A DNA stretch of 64,000 bases from JAZBPO01 sp963691775 (GTDB lineage Bacteria > Pseudomonadota > Gammaproteobacteria > Pseudomonadales > Azotimanducaceae). Of the stretch, positions 1 to 7,489 are shown in pieces (positions within the stretch are counted from its first letter, which is position 1; every line of letters begins with the position of its first letter). The DNA lies in assembly GCA_963691775.1 (NCBI GenBank), contig OY829369.1, forward strand, positions 3,844,001 to 3,908,000. Direction: 5' to 3'. Made by a program: the position numbers and the translations under genes. The notes beneath the pieces are model-generated. The model searched no databases, was not told where the DNA came from, and saw nothing but the letters and a program-made list of their open reading frames with translations.

Positions 1-87
1 CCACCGAAGCGCCAAGGCGGCGCCTCCGGGTCCCTCGGTGACTCCCCTTGGGTATGCTGCCGGGAGCTGGAATTCGAGGACCTCGAT

Positions 88-1335
88 GTGATGCGTGTGC
101 TGCTGACCTTGAGTCTGGCCTTGTCCACCGCCGTTCATGGCGCTGAATCTGAAGGCATCGAAGCATTCCGCTCGCTCTTCCGCAGCGTAACGCCGAAGAC
201 GTTCGACAGCGGTGGAGAGATCGCGCGTCAGTTCCACCTCGATTCCGGTGCCTATCTGGAGATGGCCACGATCGCGCGCACGGGACAGGCGCGCCCCTTG
301 CCCGAGGCGATCGATCCCGCAGTGGCCGCGCAGACCGTACGCTGGCCCGACGGCGAGGGTGCGCTGGATGACTATGTTCAGGGCAATGCCTATGTCGACG
401 GGGCGCTCGTCCTGCACGGCGGCGAGATCGTCTACGAGGCCTATCCGCGCATGGCGCCCTGGCAGCGGCACTTTTCCTGGTCCGTGAGCAAGGTCGTGCT
501 GTCGACGGCGCTGGCAGTGCTGGTAGACGAAGAACGCGTCGATCCCGAGGCAGGCGTCGAGACCTATCTGCCGGAACTGGCAGGGACCGTATGGGACGGT
601 GTCGCGGTGCGCGACGTCGCCAACATGGCGTCGGGTGTCGATTGCCGGGACTCGGACGGCTACCAGACCTCGACGACGTGCATCTATCGCCTCGAGGAAT
701 CGCTCGGCATCACCGCTGAGACGGGCTATGACGGTGGCCTCCTGGCGCACCTGCAATCGATCGAGCGCCGAGGGCCCGCCGGCGCACGCAACGAGTACGC
801 CTCTGCGAACACGATCGTCATGGGACTGATCCTCGAGGCCGTGAGCGGACGGTCCTTCGCCGACTTCGTGCGCGATCGCCTGTGGGCGCCCATGGGTGCC
901 GAAGCGGACGCTCTGGTCGCGATCTCGCGGGAGGGCTTCGCCTACACCAGCGGCGGCGTGGCGCTGCGCCTGCGCGACCTGGCGCGCTTCGGGGCGCTGC
1001 ACACGCGTCCGGAAGGGTTCGGCGTGCTGTCCGAGGCAATGCTCGCTGACATCCAGGGAGGACGCGGTGTGGCGCTCGATCCCGGGCGCGCTGAGGCGCG
1101 CGACGCGTACTTCTTCGGCGATGCGCCAGTACGCGCCTCCTGGCAATGGGACCACGTCTGGTCTGACGGTGCGCTCTACAAGGGCGGGTATTCCGGCCAG
1201 GGACTATACGTCGACCCTGATCGTGATCTCGTTGTTGCGTGGTTCGGCACCGGCGAGGACTACAGTGCCCGGCGCAATGATCTGCTCACGATCGCGCGAC
1301 AGCTTGCGACAAGCGGCCGGTTCGAAGGGGAGTAA
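88..1335 (+). CDS. Serine hydrolase, class C beta-lactamase / PBP-like fold
   Basis: Probable secreted serine hydrolase of the beta-lactamase class C family (esterase, D-aminopeptidase or peptidase-like). Residues 1-19 form a signal peptide ending near VHGA. The SxxK nucleophile motif reads SVSK at residues 132-135 and is followed by a helix. A second-motif Tyr lies near residue 237 in NEYASAN. Length 415 aa is normal for the family. GTG at 88 and ATG at 91 are both possible starts; GAGGA at 76-80 serves either. The substrate cannot be predicted, because this family is promiscuous and often not a beta-lactamase. The next gene starts 85 bp downstream on the same strand. Confidence 0.85.
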   Translation: MMRVLLTLSLALSTAVHGAESEGIEAFRSLFRSVTPKTFDSGGEIARQFHLDSGAYLEMATIARTGQARPLPEAIDPAVAAQTVRWPDGEGALDDYVQGNAYVDGALVLHGGEIVYEAYPRMAPWQRHFSWSVSKVVLSTALAVLVDEERVDPEAGVETYLPELAGTVWDGVAVRDVANMASGVDCRDSDGYQTSTTCIYRLEESLGITAETGYDGGLLAHLQSIERRGPAGARNEYASANTIVMGLILEAVSGRSFADFVRDRLWAPMGAEADALVAISREGFAYTSGGVALRLRDLARFGALHTRPEGFGVLSEAMLADIQGGRGVALDPGRAEARDAYFFGDAPVRASWQWDHVWSDGALYKGGYSGQGLYVDPDRDLVVAWFGTGEDYSARRNDLLTIARQLATSGRFEGE

Positions 1336-1420
1336 GCGCGCGGCCCTTGCCCGGCGCCTCTGCGCTCGCCAAGGTTGGGGGATCGATCGAGACGGCGATC
1401 ACGCCGCGGGAGGGGACCGG

Positions 1421-2182
1421 ATGAGAAGGCTTGAAGGCAAGTGTGCGCTGATTACGGGGGCGGGGGCGGGCCTCGGTCAGGCGAGCGCAGAGCGCATGGC
1501 AGCCGAGGGCGCTCGGGTGATCTGTACCGACGTCGATCTGCAGATCGCGGAAGGCACGGCCGCGCGGATCGAGGAAGCCGGCGGCCAGGCGGAGGCCTGG
1601 GCCCTCGACGTCTCCTCCGAAGAACAGATCATCGACGCAGTGGCGCGCGCGAAGACCGACCATGGTGGCTTGCAGGTGCTGTTCAACAACGCCGGCGTTT
1701 CGATGCTCGACTGGGATACGACGATCCGCATCAATCTCAGCGGCGTGTTCTACGCCCTCAAGCACGCGGCGCCGCAAATGGCGGCGCAGGGCGGGGGTGC
1801 GATCGTGAACACGAGTTCTATCCTCGGTCTCGTTGGCTTCAGCGTGCCACCGGAACTGCGCATGGAGGAGAGCAATGCGGACGGCCCCGCCTACATCGCC
1901 TCGAAGCACGGCGTGGTCGGCCTAACCAAGCAGTTCGCACTCGAGTACGGGCCGAGCAACGTGCGGGTGAACGCGATCTCGCCGGGGTTCATCGAAACGA
2001 ACATGACGGCCGTGTTCCGCGAGGTCGACGAAATGCGGGAGATGCTGATCTCCCGTCACCCGCTGGGACGTCTCGGTCGGCCGGAGGAGATCGCCTCGGT
2101 CGCGGCCTTCCTCGCGAGCGACGACGCGAGCTTCGTCAATGGGGTCACGATCCCCGTCGACGGCGGCTATACGGCGCAGTAG
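1421..2182 (+). CDS. Short-chain dehydrogenase/reductase (SDR)
   Basis: Classical NAD(P)-dependent SDR of 253 aa with a Rossmann fold. Visible motifs are the cofactor-binding TGAGAGLG near residue 12, NNAG in the core, the catalytic Ser in NTSS, YIASK carrying the catalytic Tyr and Lys, and a C-terminal PVDGGYT. An Asp after beta-2 (CTDVD) favours NAD over NADP by family rules. ATG at 1421 is preceded by GGGAGGGG, a good ribosome site; the longer upstream open frame is a shadow of the preceding gene. The substrate is unknown. It converges with the dipeptidase-like gene, leaving only 7 bp between stops. Confidence 0.92.
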   Translation: MRRLEGKCALITGAGAGLGQASAERMAAEGARVICTDVDLQIAEGTAARIEEAGGQAEAWALDVSSEEQIIDAVARAKTDHGGLQVLFNNAGVSMLDWDTTIRINLSGVFYALKHAAPQMAAQGGGAIVNTSSILGLVGFSVPPELRMEESNADGPAYIASKHGVVGLTKQFALEYGPSNVRVNAISPGFIETNMTAVFREVDEMREMLISRHPLGRLGRPEEIASVAAFLASDDASFVNGVTIPVDGGYTAQ

Positions 2183-2189
2183 TCCGTCG

Positions 2190-3542
2190 TCAGTCCGCGG
2201 CGGCTTCGGCCGCCGCGCGCATCACGCGCAGAAAGTTCCCGCCCCAGATCTGCGCGATTTCCGCTTCGCTGTAGCCGCGGGCCAGGAGCCCTTCGGTGAG
2301 TACCTGCGCGCCGCTTGCGTCCTCGAAACCACGGATGCCGCCGCCGTGATTGAAGTCGTTGCCGAAGCCGACGTGGTCGACGCCGATACGCTCCACGACA
2401 TAGTCGAGGTGCTCGAGCATCACCTCCGGTTCACCGGGGCCGATGGCCTCGCGGATCGCGTAGATGTAGGTGCGCTGCACTTCTGGATCCTCGATCTCCC
2501 AATAGAGCTCGTAGGGATAGTCGTAAGCGTCAGGCAGGCCCGCGGCCCGGCGCGCCTCGACGATCGTCGTGTGCAGCGCAGCATCGTTCGAATCGAAGAG
2601 ATAGCCGTTGAAGGCGGCGATGTGGATCACGCCATCGTTGGCCCCGATCGCGTCGATCTCCTCGTCGGTGAGATTCCGGCGCACATTGGTGAGGGCCTTC
2701 ACGTTCGAATGACTGGCAATGATCGGCGCGCGCGTACGCGCGAGCACCTGCAGGGTCGCGTCCCTGGACAACTGCGAGACGTCGACGACTGCGCCCAGAT
2801 CGTTGATGCGGTCGATCGCAGCTTCCCCGATCGGCGACAGGCCGCCGTGTTCGGCTTCTACTTCATAGGTCCCGATGTCGCCGTCGAATATCGGACGCGA
2901 GGAATCGGCAAAGTCGTTGTGGCCCATGTGCGTGAGGGCGAAGACGCGTACGCCGGCGTCGTAGAAGGCATCGATACCGTCCACGTTCGAGCCGAGCGCG
3001 CGGGCATTCTGGAAGCCGAGGATCAGGGCGAGCTTGCCGTCCGCGTGCGCGGCCTCGATCGCCTCCGCGGTCGTTGCAATGACGGCCTCGTTTGCCGGAT
3101 CGGCGGCCAGATCGAGCACGGCCTGCAGTTCCGCGTCGGCGCGTGCCCGCGCGGCGGCGACGCCCTCGCTGTCGCGCGGGCCCGGATCGGACGCGACGGC
3201 GAGGACGACCGCATCCATGCCGCCCGCGCGCATCTTCGCCGGCGCCACGCGCGAGACGCCGTCTTCGCCGACGTAGCGGCTCGGTGCTTCGGGCAGCTCC
3301 ACGTCGGCGTGGGCGTCGAGGACCAGCGCGCGCGCATGGAGGGCGGCCGGGTCGGGTGTCGCACGCTCACCGATGAGCGCGCTTGCCGGCGCTGCGGGCT
3401 CTGAATCAGTCGGCGTTGTGTCGGCCGGCGGTGCGCATGCAGACAGACCGACCGTGACCGACACTACCAGCGCCGCACGGCACGGCGTTCGTAGGGTTGT
3501 CGCGATGGTTGACGCAATGTTGGACAAGACCTGCGAGCTCAT
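2190..3542 (-). CDS. Peptidase M19 (membrane dipeptidase)-like lipoprotein with altered metal ligands
   Basis: A 450-aa member of the renal-dipeptidase (M19) family. It is probably an outer-membrane or periplasmic lipoprotein, since the N-terminal hydrophobic segment ends in the lipobox LSAC near residue 35. The first metal pair HAD (DAHADVELP) and the later His in ASHSN are present. The position of the bridging Glu (usual EGG.L) reads GFQNARAL, and the usual DVSH reads DVSQ, so two canonical zinc ligands are Gln. It may act with one metal, on an unusual substrate, or not hydrolytically. Start ATG 3542 follows GGAGAGGG. It lies 45 bp downstream of the MipA gene on the same strand, with a hairpin between them. 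Confidence 0.85.
   Translation of the reverse strand: MSSQVLSNIASTIATTLRTPCRAALVVSVTVGLSACAPPADTTPTDSEPAAPASALIGERATPDPAALHARALVLDAHADVELPEAPSRYVGEDGVSRVAPAKMRAGGMDAVVLAVASDPGPRDSEGVAAARARADAELQAVLDLAADPANEAVIATTAEAIEAAHADGKLALILGFQNARALGSNVDGIDAFYDAGVRVFALTHMGHNDFADSSRPIFDGDIGTYEVEAEHGGLSPIGEAAIDRINDLGAVVDVSQLSRDATLQVLARTRAPIIASHSNVKALTNVRRNLTDEEIDAIGANDGVIHIAAFNGYLFDSNDAALHTTIVEARRAAGLPDAYDYPYELYWEIEDPEVQRTYIYAIREAIGPGEPEVMLEHLDYVVERIGVDHVGFGNDFNHGGGIRGFEDASGAQVLTEGLLARGYSEAEIAQIWGGNFLRVMRAAAEAAAD
2197..2216. terminator. UUCG-capped hairpin inside the 3' end of the M19 gene
   Basis: A perfect 8-bp GC stem (GCGGCGGC / GCCGCCGC) is closed by a TTCG tetraloop. It lies within the last codons of the M19-like gene, just past the SDR stop. 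It could end SDR transcription while also encoding the Ala/Glu-rich tail of the convergent gene. There is no T tract, so a terminator role is inferred from position and stability. Confidence 0.45.
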
Positions 3543-3555
3543 GAATCCCTCTCCG

Positions 3556-3579
3556 GGATCGAGCCTCGGGCCTCGATCC
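3556..3579. promoter_or_regulatory. Hairpin between mipA-like stop and M19 ribosome site
   Basis: Inverted repeat GGATCGAG / CTCGATCC with an 8-nt spacer, in the 45-bp gap between the MipA/OmpV stop and the M19 start. On the minus strand the GGAGAGGG ribosome site follows almost immediately. It may act as an attenuator-like or mRNA-stabilising structure. No U tract is present. Confidence 0.4.
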
Positions 3580-3587
3580 TTGCGTTG

Positions 3588-4376
3588 TCAGAACGGGCGG
3601 GTCACGGCGATGAGCAGGAAGGCCTGCGTCCGCGACTCAACGATCGGGCTGTCCCCCCGGTCGCCGAGGATACCGCCGACGCGTGCGACCGTCGTCAAAC
3701 GCCACTTCTCGTGGACCGGCACGCTCAGCACACCGCCGATACTGATCTGCTCCGCGCCTTCGCCCGCATCATGCACCGGCAGCCCGGCAAGGGGCGCGTC
3801 CGCGGGGCGGATGCCGTATTGCGCCTCGGCATAGTCCGAGTCGACGATGCGCAGAGCCGGACCGAAACTCCAGAAGCCGCGCTTGCCGATGCGGCCGCTG
3901 CGTTGCAATGTGAGGTCCACGTAGGCGCCCTCGTGCCCAGTGCCAAGGTCGGCGGCGAACACCGCTCCTGCCGTCCAGGGGCCATGCGCGCGGGTGAACG
4001 TCAGGCGCGCCTCGGTTGCGGGGCCGACCTCCTCGAGCCCCGGAATGCCGTCGTCCCGGGTCGCGAAACCGGGGGCGATCGACAGTGCGACGGCTGAGCG
4101 ACCCCGCGCCTCCCTTCCGCTCCGATACACGTAGCCCCCGATGCCTTGCGGAACGTTGGCGAAGTACTTCACCCCGTTCTGATCACGATAGCGGATGTCG
4201 ATGTAGGGGATGGGTCGTAGCTGATAGCTGCTGCCGCCCTGGAACTCGGGGTTGGCGATGACGCCGACGCCGAATTCGCGCGTCCATCCCGTAGGCGGCT
4301 GGACGGGTTCGGCAGCTGCGCTCAGGGTGATCATGAGGCCAGTCGCGGCTGCAAGGATGCGGATCGAGGACTTCAC
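3588..4376 (-). CDS. MipA/OmpV family outer-membrane protein
   Basis: Outer-membrane beta-barrel of the MipA/OmpV family, 262 aa from a GTG start at 4376, with GGAG upstream. A signal peptide (KSSIRILAAATG..LSAAA) is followed by the family-typical start of the barrel, FGVGVIANPEFQGGS and PIPYIDIRYRD. The last residues VTRPF end in Phe, as expected for BAM-dependent insertion. Some relatives scaffold murein enzymes or take part in antibiotic or osmotic response; its role here is not known. The longer upstream open frame is unlikely, because it would bury the signal peptide. It is divergent from the Popeye-like gene and probably co-transcribed with the M19-like gene. Confidence 0.88.
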   Translation of the reverse strand: MKSSIRILAAATGLMITLSAAAEPVQPPTGWTREFGVGVIANPEFQGGSSYQLRPIPYIDIRYRDQNGVKYFANVPQGIGGYVYRSGREARGRSAVALSIAPGFATRDDGIPGLEEVGPATEARLTFTRAHGPWTAGAVFAADLGTGHEGAYVDLTLQRSGRIGKRGFWSFGPALRIVDSDYAEAQYGIRPADAPLAGLPVHDAGEGAEQISIGGVLSVPVHEKWRLTTVARVGGILGDRGDSPIVESRTQAFLLIAVTRPF

Positions 4377-4501
4377 GTCGGCTCCGGGTGAGGAAAGGCG
4401 AGCGCAGCGTACGAGTGCCGCGCGAAGGCGGCGTGAAGACGTTCGCCATCCTCGGTGCGACACTCGCCGCCGGGAACGGTGGATGGCTGCGGGGGGGAGC
4501 C

Positions 4502-5158
4502 TTGACCACAGAGGATCTGATCATCAATGCAGCGTATGTGGTGTCCATGGCGGCGCTCGCCGTCCGCGATGTCTTGCGCCTGCGTGTATTCCTGCTTGGC
4601 GCCCAGGCGCTGTTCCTGCTCTGGGGCGTTGCGCTCTGGCACTACCCGACCATGGGCTGGAATGCGGCGTTTCTGGCCATCAACGCGTTCGCGATCGGGC
4701 GCATTATCCGTGAGCGGAGGCCCGTTGAACTCCCGGCGGCGTTCCGGGACGTGCACGAGCGGCTCTTTTCAAGCATGGGCAATCGTGAGTTCCTTCTGTT
4801 CTGGGAACTCGGCAATCCCCATCGCCAGACAGCGGGCCCGCTCGTTCGTCAGGGCGAGCGGCCCGACGCACTGAAGCTCCTGCTGGAAGGCGAGGCGCGG
4901 GTCGAGCGTGATGGCGACGTGGTTGCGACGCTCGGTCGTGGTGACTTCGTCGCGGAGATGAGCCTGCTTTCCGGCGAGCCTGCCTCCGCGAACGTCTTCG
5001 TCGATGAGCCCGTGGCCTTCGTGTCCTGGAGCCGCCGCAAGCTCAACGCGCTGGAGCGCCTGAATCCCGACGTGTTTCTCGAACTGCAGAAGGCCCTCGG
5101 TCGTGATGTCACGGCCAAGGTGGTCGGGGTTGCGGTGCCCTCTCCTCCTGCGAGGTAG
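4502..5158 (+). CDS. Popeye-like (POPDC-type) membrane protein with cNMP-binding-fold domain
   Basis: About 218 aa from TTG at 4502, which has a strong GGGGGGAG ribosome site; longer GTG starts exist at 4388 and 4433. Three hydrophobic helices (IINAAYVVSMAALAV; LLGAQALFLLWGV; FLAINAFAI) are followed by a beta-rich domain resembling a cyclic-nucleotide-binding fold (LLLEGEARVERDGDVVATLGRGDFVAEMSLLSGEPA). This three-helix plus cNBD order is that of Popeye/BVES proteins. The CRP-type phosphate-binding Arg is not seen: Ser stands where PR would be (GEPASA). The ligand is therefore uncertain. It would be an inner-membrane protein. The 4502 start leaves about 125 bp for promoters divergent from mipA. 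Confidence 0.72.
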   Translation: MTTEDLIINAAYVVSMAALAVRDVLRLRVFLLGAQALFLLWGVALWHYPTMGWNAAFLAINAFAIGRIIRERRPVELPAAFRDVHERLFSSMGNREFLLFWELGNPHRQTAGPLVRQGERPDALKLLLEGEARVERDGDVVATLGRGDFVAEMSLLSGEPASANVFVDEPVAFVSWSRRKLNALERLNPDVFLELQKALGRDVTAKVVGVAVPSPPAR

Positions 5159-5276
5159 TGCGTGCTCGTTTCGGCAAGCGAGTGTATGGAGGCGAGCCTC
5201 TGTCTCACTGGACGAATCCGACCTGTCGAGTAGCATGCGCAAAGGTTTTAACTGCAACTCGGTTCAGGGAGGAACG

Positions 5277-6944
5277 ATGAGGAGCGACGCGAAGTTTGGG
5301 ATGCCGGCGTTTCTGTGCGGGATCGCCTTTTTGCTTGGCGGCTGCGCGACCACCGGCGGAACAGAAATTCTCGACCCGCTGGGTCCTGCGTCGATGCCGG
5401 AGGGAGCGAACTCTGGCGTGCTCGTTCTCCAGGTCGTTGATACGACGCCTCTTGGGCAAGCGTTCCCGATTACGCAGCTGACGCTCGCTTCGCGTGACCT
5501 GAACGCGGAAGAAGACGCGCTCAACCTGCGCGCGATCGCGGTTGAAGATGCGCCAGGGCAGGGCTCGACGTTCTTCATGACCGAGCTGCCCGCAGGGGAG
5601 TACGCGTTTTCCAGCCTTCGTAGCTTCCATCAGCTCGAGGAGAGCTACATAAGTCAGTTCTATCCCGGCGGCATCGAACTCGGCACATTCGAGGTGCAGC
5701 CCGGGCGCCTGACTGATCTGGGCGCCGTCGCGGTGTTCATCGACCGAACAGCAGAGGACTACACCTACGCGACTGTTCGTCTGCCCTATTCTGCGCGTGG
5801 CGCCGCGCTGCTGAATCAGCGAGAACCATCGCTCGCAGGGAGGCTTGAGCGTGCTGGGCCCAGCATCAGTTGGGTCGCGGATGACTTCGATGACGATAGA
5901 GCTGCCGCATATCGCAGGGCGGTTCAAAGACAGATCGTGTTTGGTATTCCGCTGTCGGACGAGGCGACTCGAGAACTTGTCTATCCGGCTAACCTCGGTG
6001 TCGTGGTGTCGCGCGACGAGGCAGGAAACTGGTCGCTCGATGGGTTTCCCGCGGACGAGAAACTCGTACGCATGAGCCGACTGCACCTGCCGGACGGTTC
6101 GGTCGATCTGGTCCTCACGGAGTTCAACGAGCTCTACGTGCGAGGAGAGCCCGGTGAGGACTGGCGGCAGGTTTCAGCGCCTGATCCCGACGGAGAGCTG
6201 CTGTACGTCGGAGTGCACGAACAATTCGGACTGTACGCACTGTCTCGCGAATCCATGACCGTCACGATCTGGACTTCACCCGCTCTCGACAGCGCATGGG
6301 CGCGGCATCACGTGCACGAGCCGAAGATGGGGTTCTTCGAAGCGTTGAACAACTACGGGATCGCGTCCGAGCTGAAGGGCGGCGTCGTGGTCGCAACCGA
6401 TAGCGGCCTCGTGCTGGCTATTCGCAACAGTCTTCTCCGTTTTGATTTCGAAACGGGCGTCTTTGTCGATACTGGCGTCCGCAATCCCGAGAGCGTTTCG
6501 CAGCACAACGACGCCGTCACCGTGAGAACAGGTGGCCTGTTCGCGGGCTTCCAGGTCTCGCGAGACGGGGGACGTACCTGGTCTTCATTCCGCGGGGGGC
6601 TTGTTCCGAAAGGGTTCGGCAAATCTGACCTTGGCGGAAGCCGGCGGACGGCACCCAAAGTAGATCGAGTCGATCTTCTCGGGCATCCGATATTTGTCGA
6701 CGAATCCATTGCGTTTGCCGTGCATGCGCCGGAAGCGGACGGAGAGCCGGCGCGTCTGGTCCGTACTGACGACGGTGCAAAGCTATGGGAGGAGATTGGC
6801 TCTCCTCTGCCCGACGGCTGCTTTGCGCTCGCACAGGCGAGCAATTCCGAGATCCTCGTCCACTGCTTCCTGAGCGGAGAGTTCTATCGTTCCGAGGACA
6901 GCGGTCGCAGTTGGGAGCTGGAGCGCTCGGTTTCCGAGGCGTGA
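5277..6944 (+). CDS. Lipoprotein with Asp-box (BNR-like) repeats
   Basis: A 555-aa secreted lipoprotein. ATG 5277 follows GGGAGGAA; the signal peptide ends in the lipobox LLGGCAT at about residues 18-22. Residues 30-160 hold a beta-rich domain containing FFMTELPAGEYAF. The C-terminal half has at least two Asp boxes (SRDGGRTW near residue 427 and SEDSGRSW near 540), marks of a beta-propeller as in sialidases and YCF48-like proteins. No sialidase catalytic residues were identified. It is first in a three-gene operon: its stop overlaps the next start (GTGA). Function unknown; a binding or structural surface role is inferred. Confidence 0.8.
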   Translation: MRSDAKFGMPAFLCGIAFLLGGCATTGGTEILDPLGPASMPEGANSGVLVLQVVDTTPLGQAFPITQLTLASRDLNAEEDALNLRAIAVEDAPGQGSTFFMTELPAGEYAFSSLRSFHQLEESYISQFYPGGIELGTFEVQPGRLTDLGAVAVFIDRTAEDYTYATVRLPYSARGAALLNQREPSLAGRLERAGPSISWVADDFDDDRAAAYRRAVQRQIVFGIPLSDEATRELVYPANLGVVVSRDEAGNWSLDGFPADEKLVRMSRLHLPDGSVDLVLTEFNELYVRGEPGEDWRQVSAPDPDGELLYVGVHEQFGLYALSRESMTVTIWTSPALDSAWARHHVHEPKMGFFEALNNYGIASELKGGVVVATDSGLVLAIRNSLLRFDFETGVFVDTGVRNPESVSQHNDAVTVRTGGLFAGFQVSRDGGRTWSSFRGGLVPKGFGKSDLGGSRRTAPKVDRVDLLGHPIFVDESIAFAVHAPEADGEPARLVRTDDGAKLWEEIGSPLPDGCFALAQASNSEILVHCFLSGEFYRSEDSGRSWELERSVSEA

Positions 6945-7489
6945 GTAAGCAAGAGATTTCGAATGGGCTGACGCGACGAGACTTCGTGGCTGCCTTCTTG
7001 GCCATGACCGGTGCGACGGTCTCTCTCCGCGCTTCGTCGCTGGACGCGTTACCGAAGGGTGCTGGTTACCTATTGCTCGACACGGACATCGGGTTCCCTG
7101 ACGTCAGCCTCGTTCTGGATGACAACAGGCGATTCGAGCGACTCCCAGAGGGCAAGAACCAGAGACTGATCACGCTGCCGGCCGGCGAGTATCAGTGGCA
7201 GGAAGTACGCGTTCCGTACTTCGACTTCGCACACGTCCTGAGCGTCTCGGACGATGACCGTTGGGGCTTTCGGGTTTCGGAAGGGCACGTGAACTACGCT
7301 GGCTCGATTGTCGTCGGTCAGCGACGGACGAGGAGGTCGGTAGACGTTTCCGTACTCAATCGATGTGCCCAAGTGCGCACCGCTGCGGTGCGACGCTGGG
7401 CGCGAGAGTTGGAGTCGGCCCCGTTGGTCTGGTCGGGTCTGTATCCGGACCCGTTCTTCGAGCGCGCCATGCGAGGTGAGAGTTCTTGA
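6941..7489 (+). CDS. Small Tat-exported protein of unknown function
   Basis: 182 aa from GTG 6941, which overlaps the previous stop by 4 bp, so translation is probably coupled. The N-terminus reads TRRDFVAAFLAMTGATVS, a convincing twin-arginine signal. The mature domain has LITLPAGEYQW, echoing ELPAGEYAF in the upstream lipoprotein, so the two probably share a homologous beta-domain. It ends one base into the S9 peptidase start. No enzyme motif was seen. Context suggests a partner of the lipoprotein or the peptidase. Confidence 0.7.
   Translation: MSKQEISNGLTRRDFVAAFLAMTGATVSLRASSLDALPKGAGYLLLDTDIGFPDVSLVLDDNRRFERLPEGKNQRLITLPAGEYQWQEVRVPYFDFAHVLSVSDDDRWGFRVSEGHVNYAGSIVVGQRRTRRSVDVSVLNRCAQVRTAAVRRWARELESAPLVWSGLYPDPFFERAMRGESS

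Noticed and set aside
2139..3404. Long plus-strand open frame opposite the M19-like gene
   Set aside because: Antisense shadow: composition follows the wobble positions of the real gene, and no domain or ribosome site is visible.
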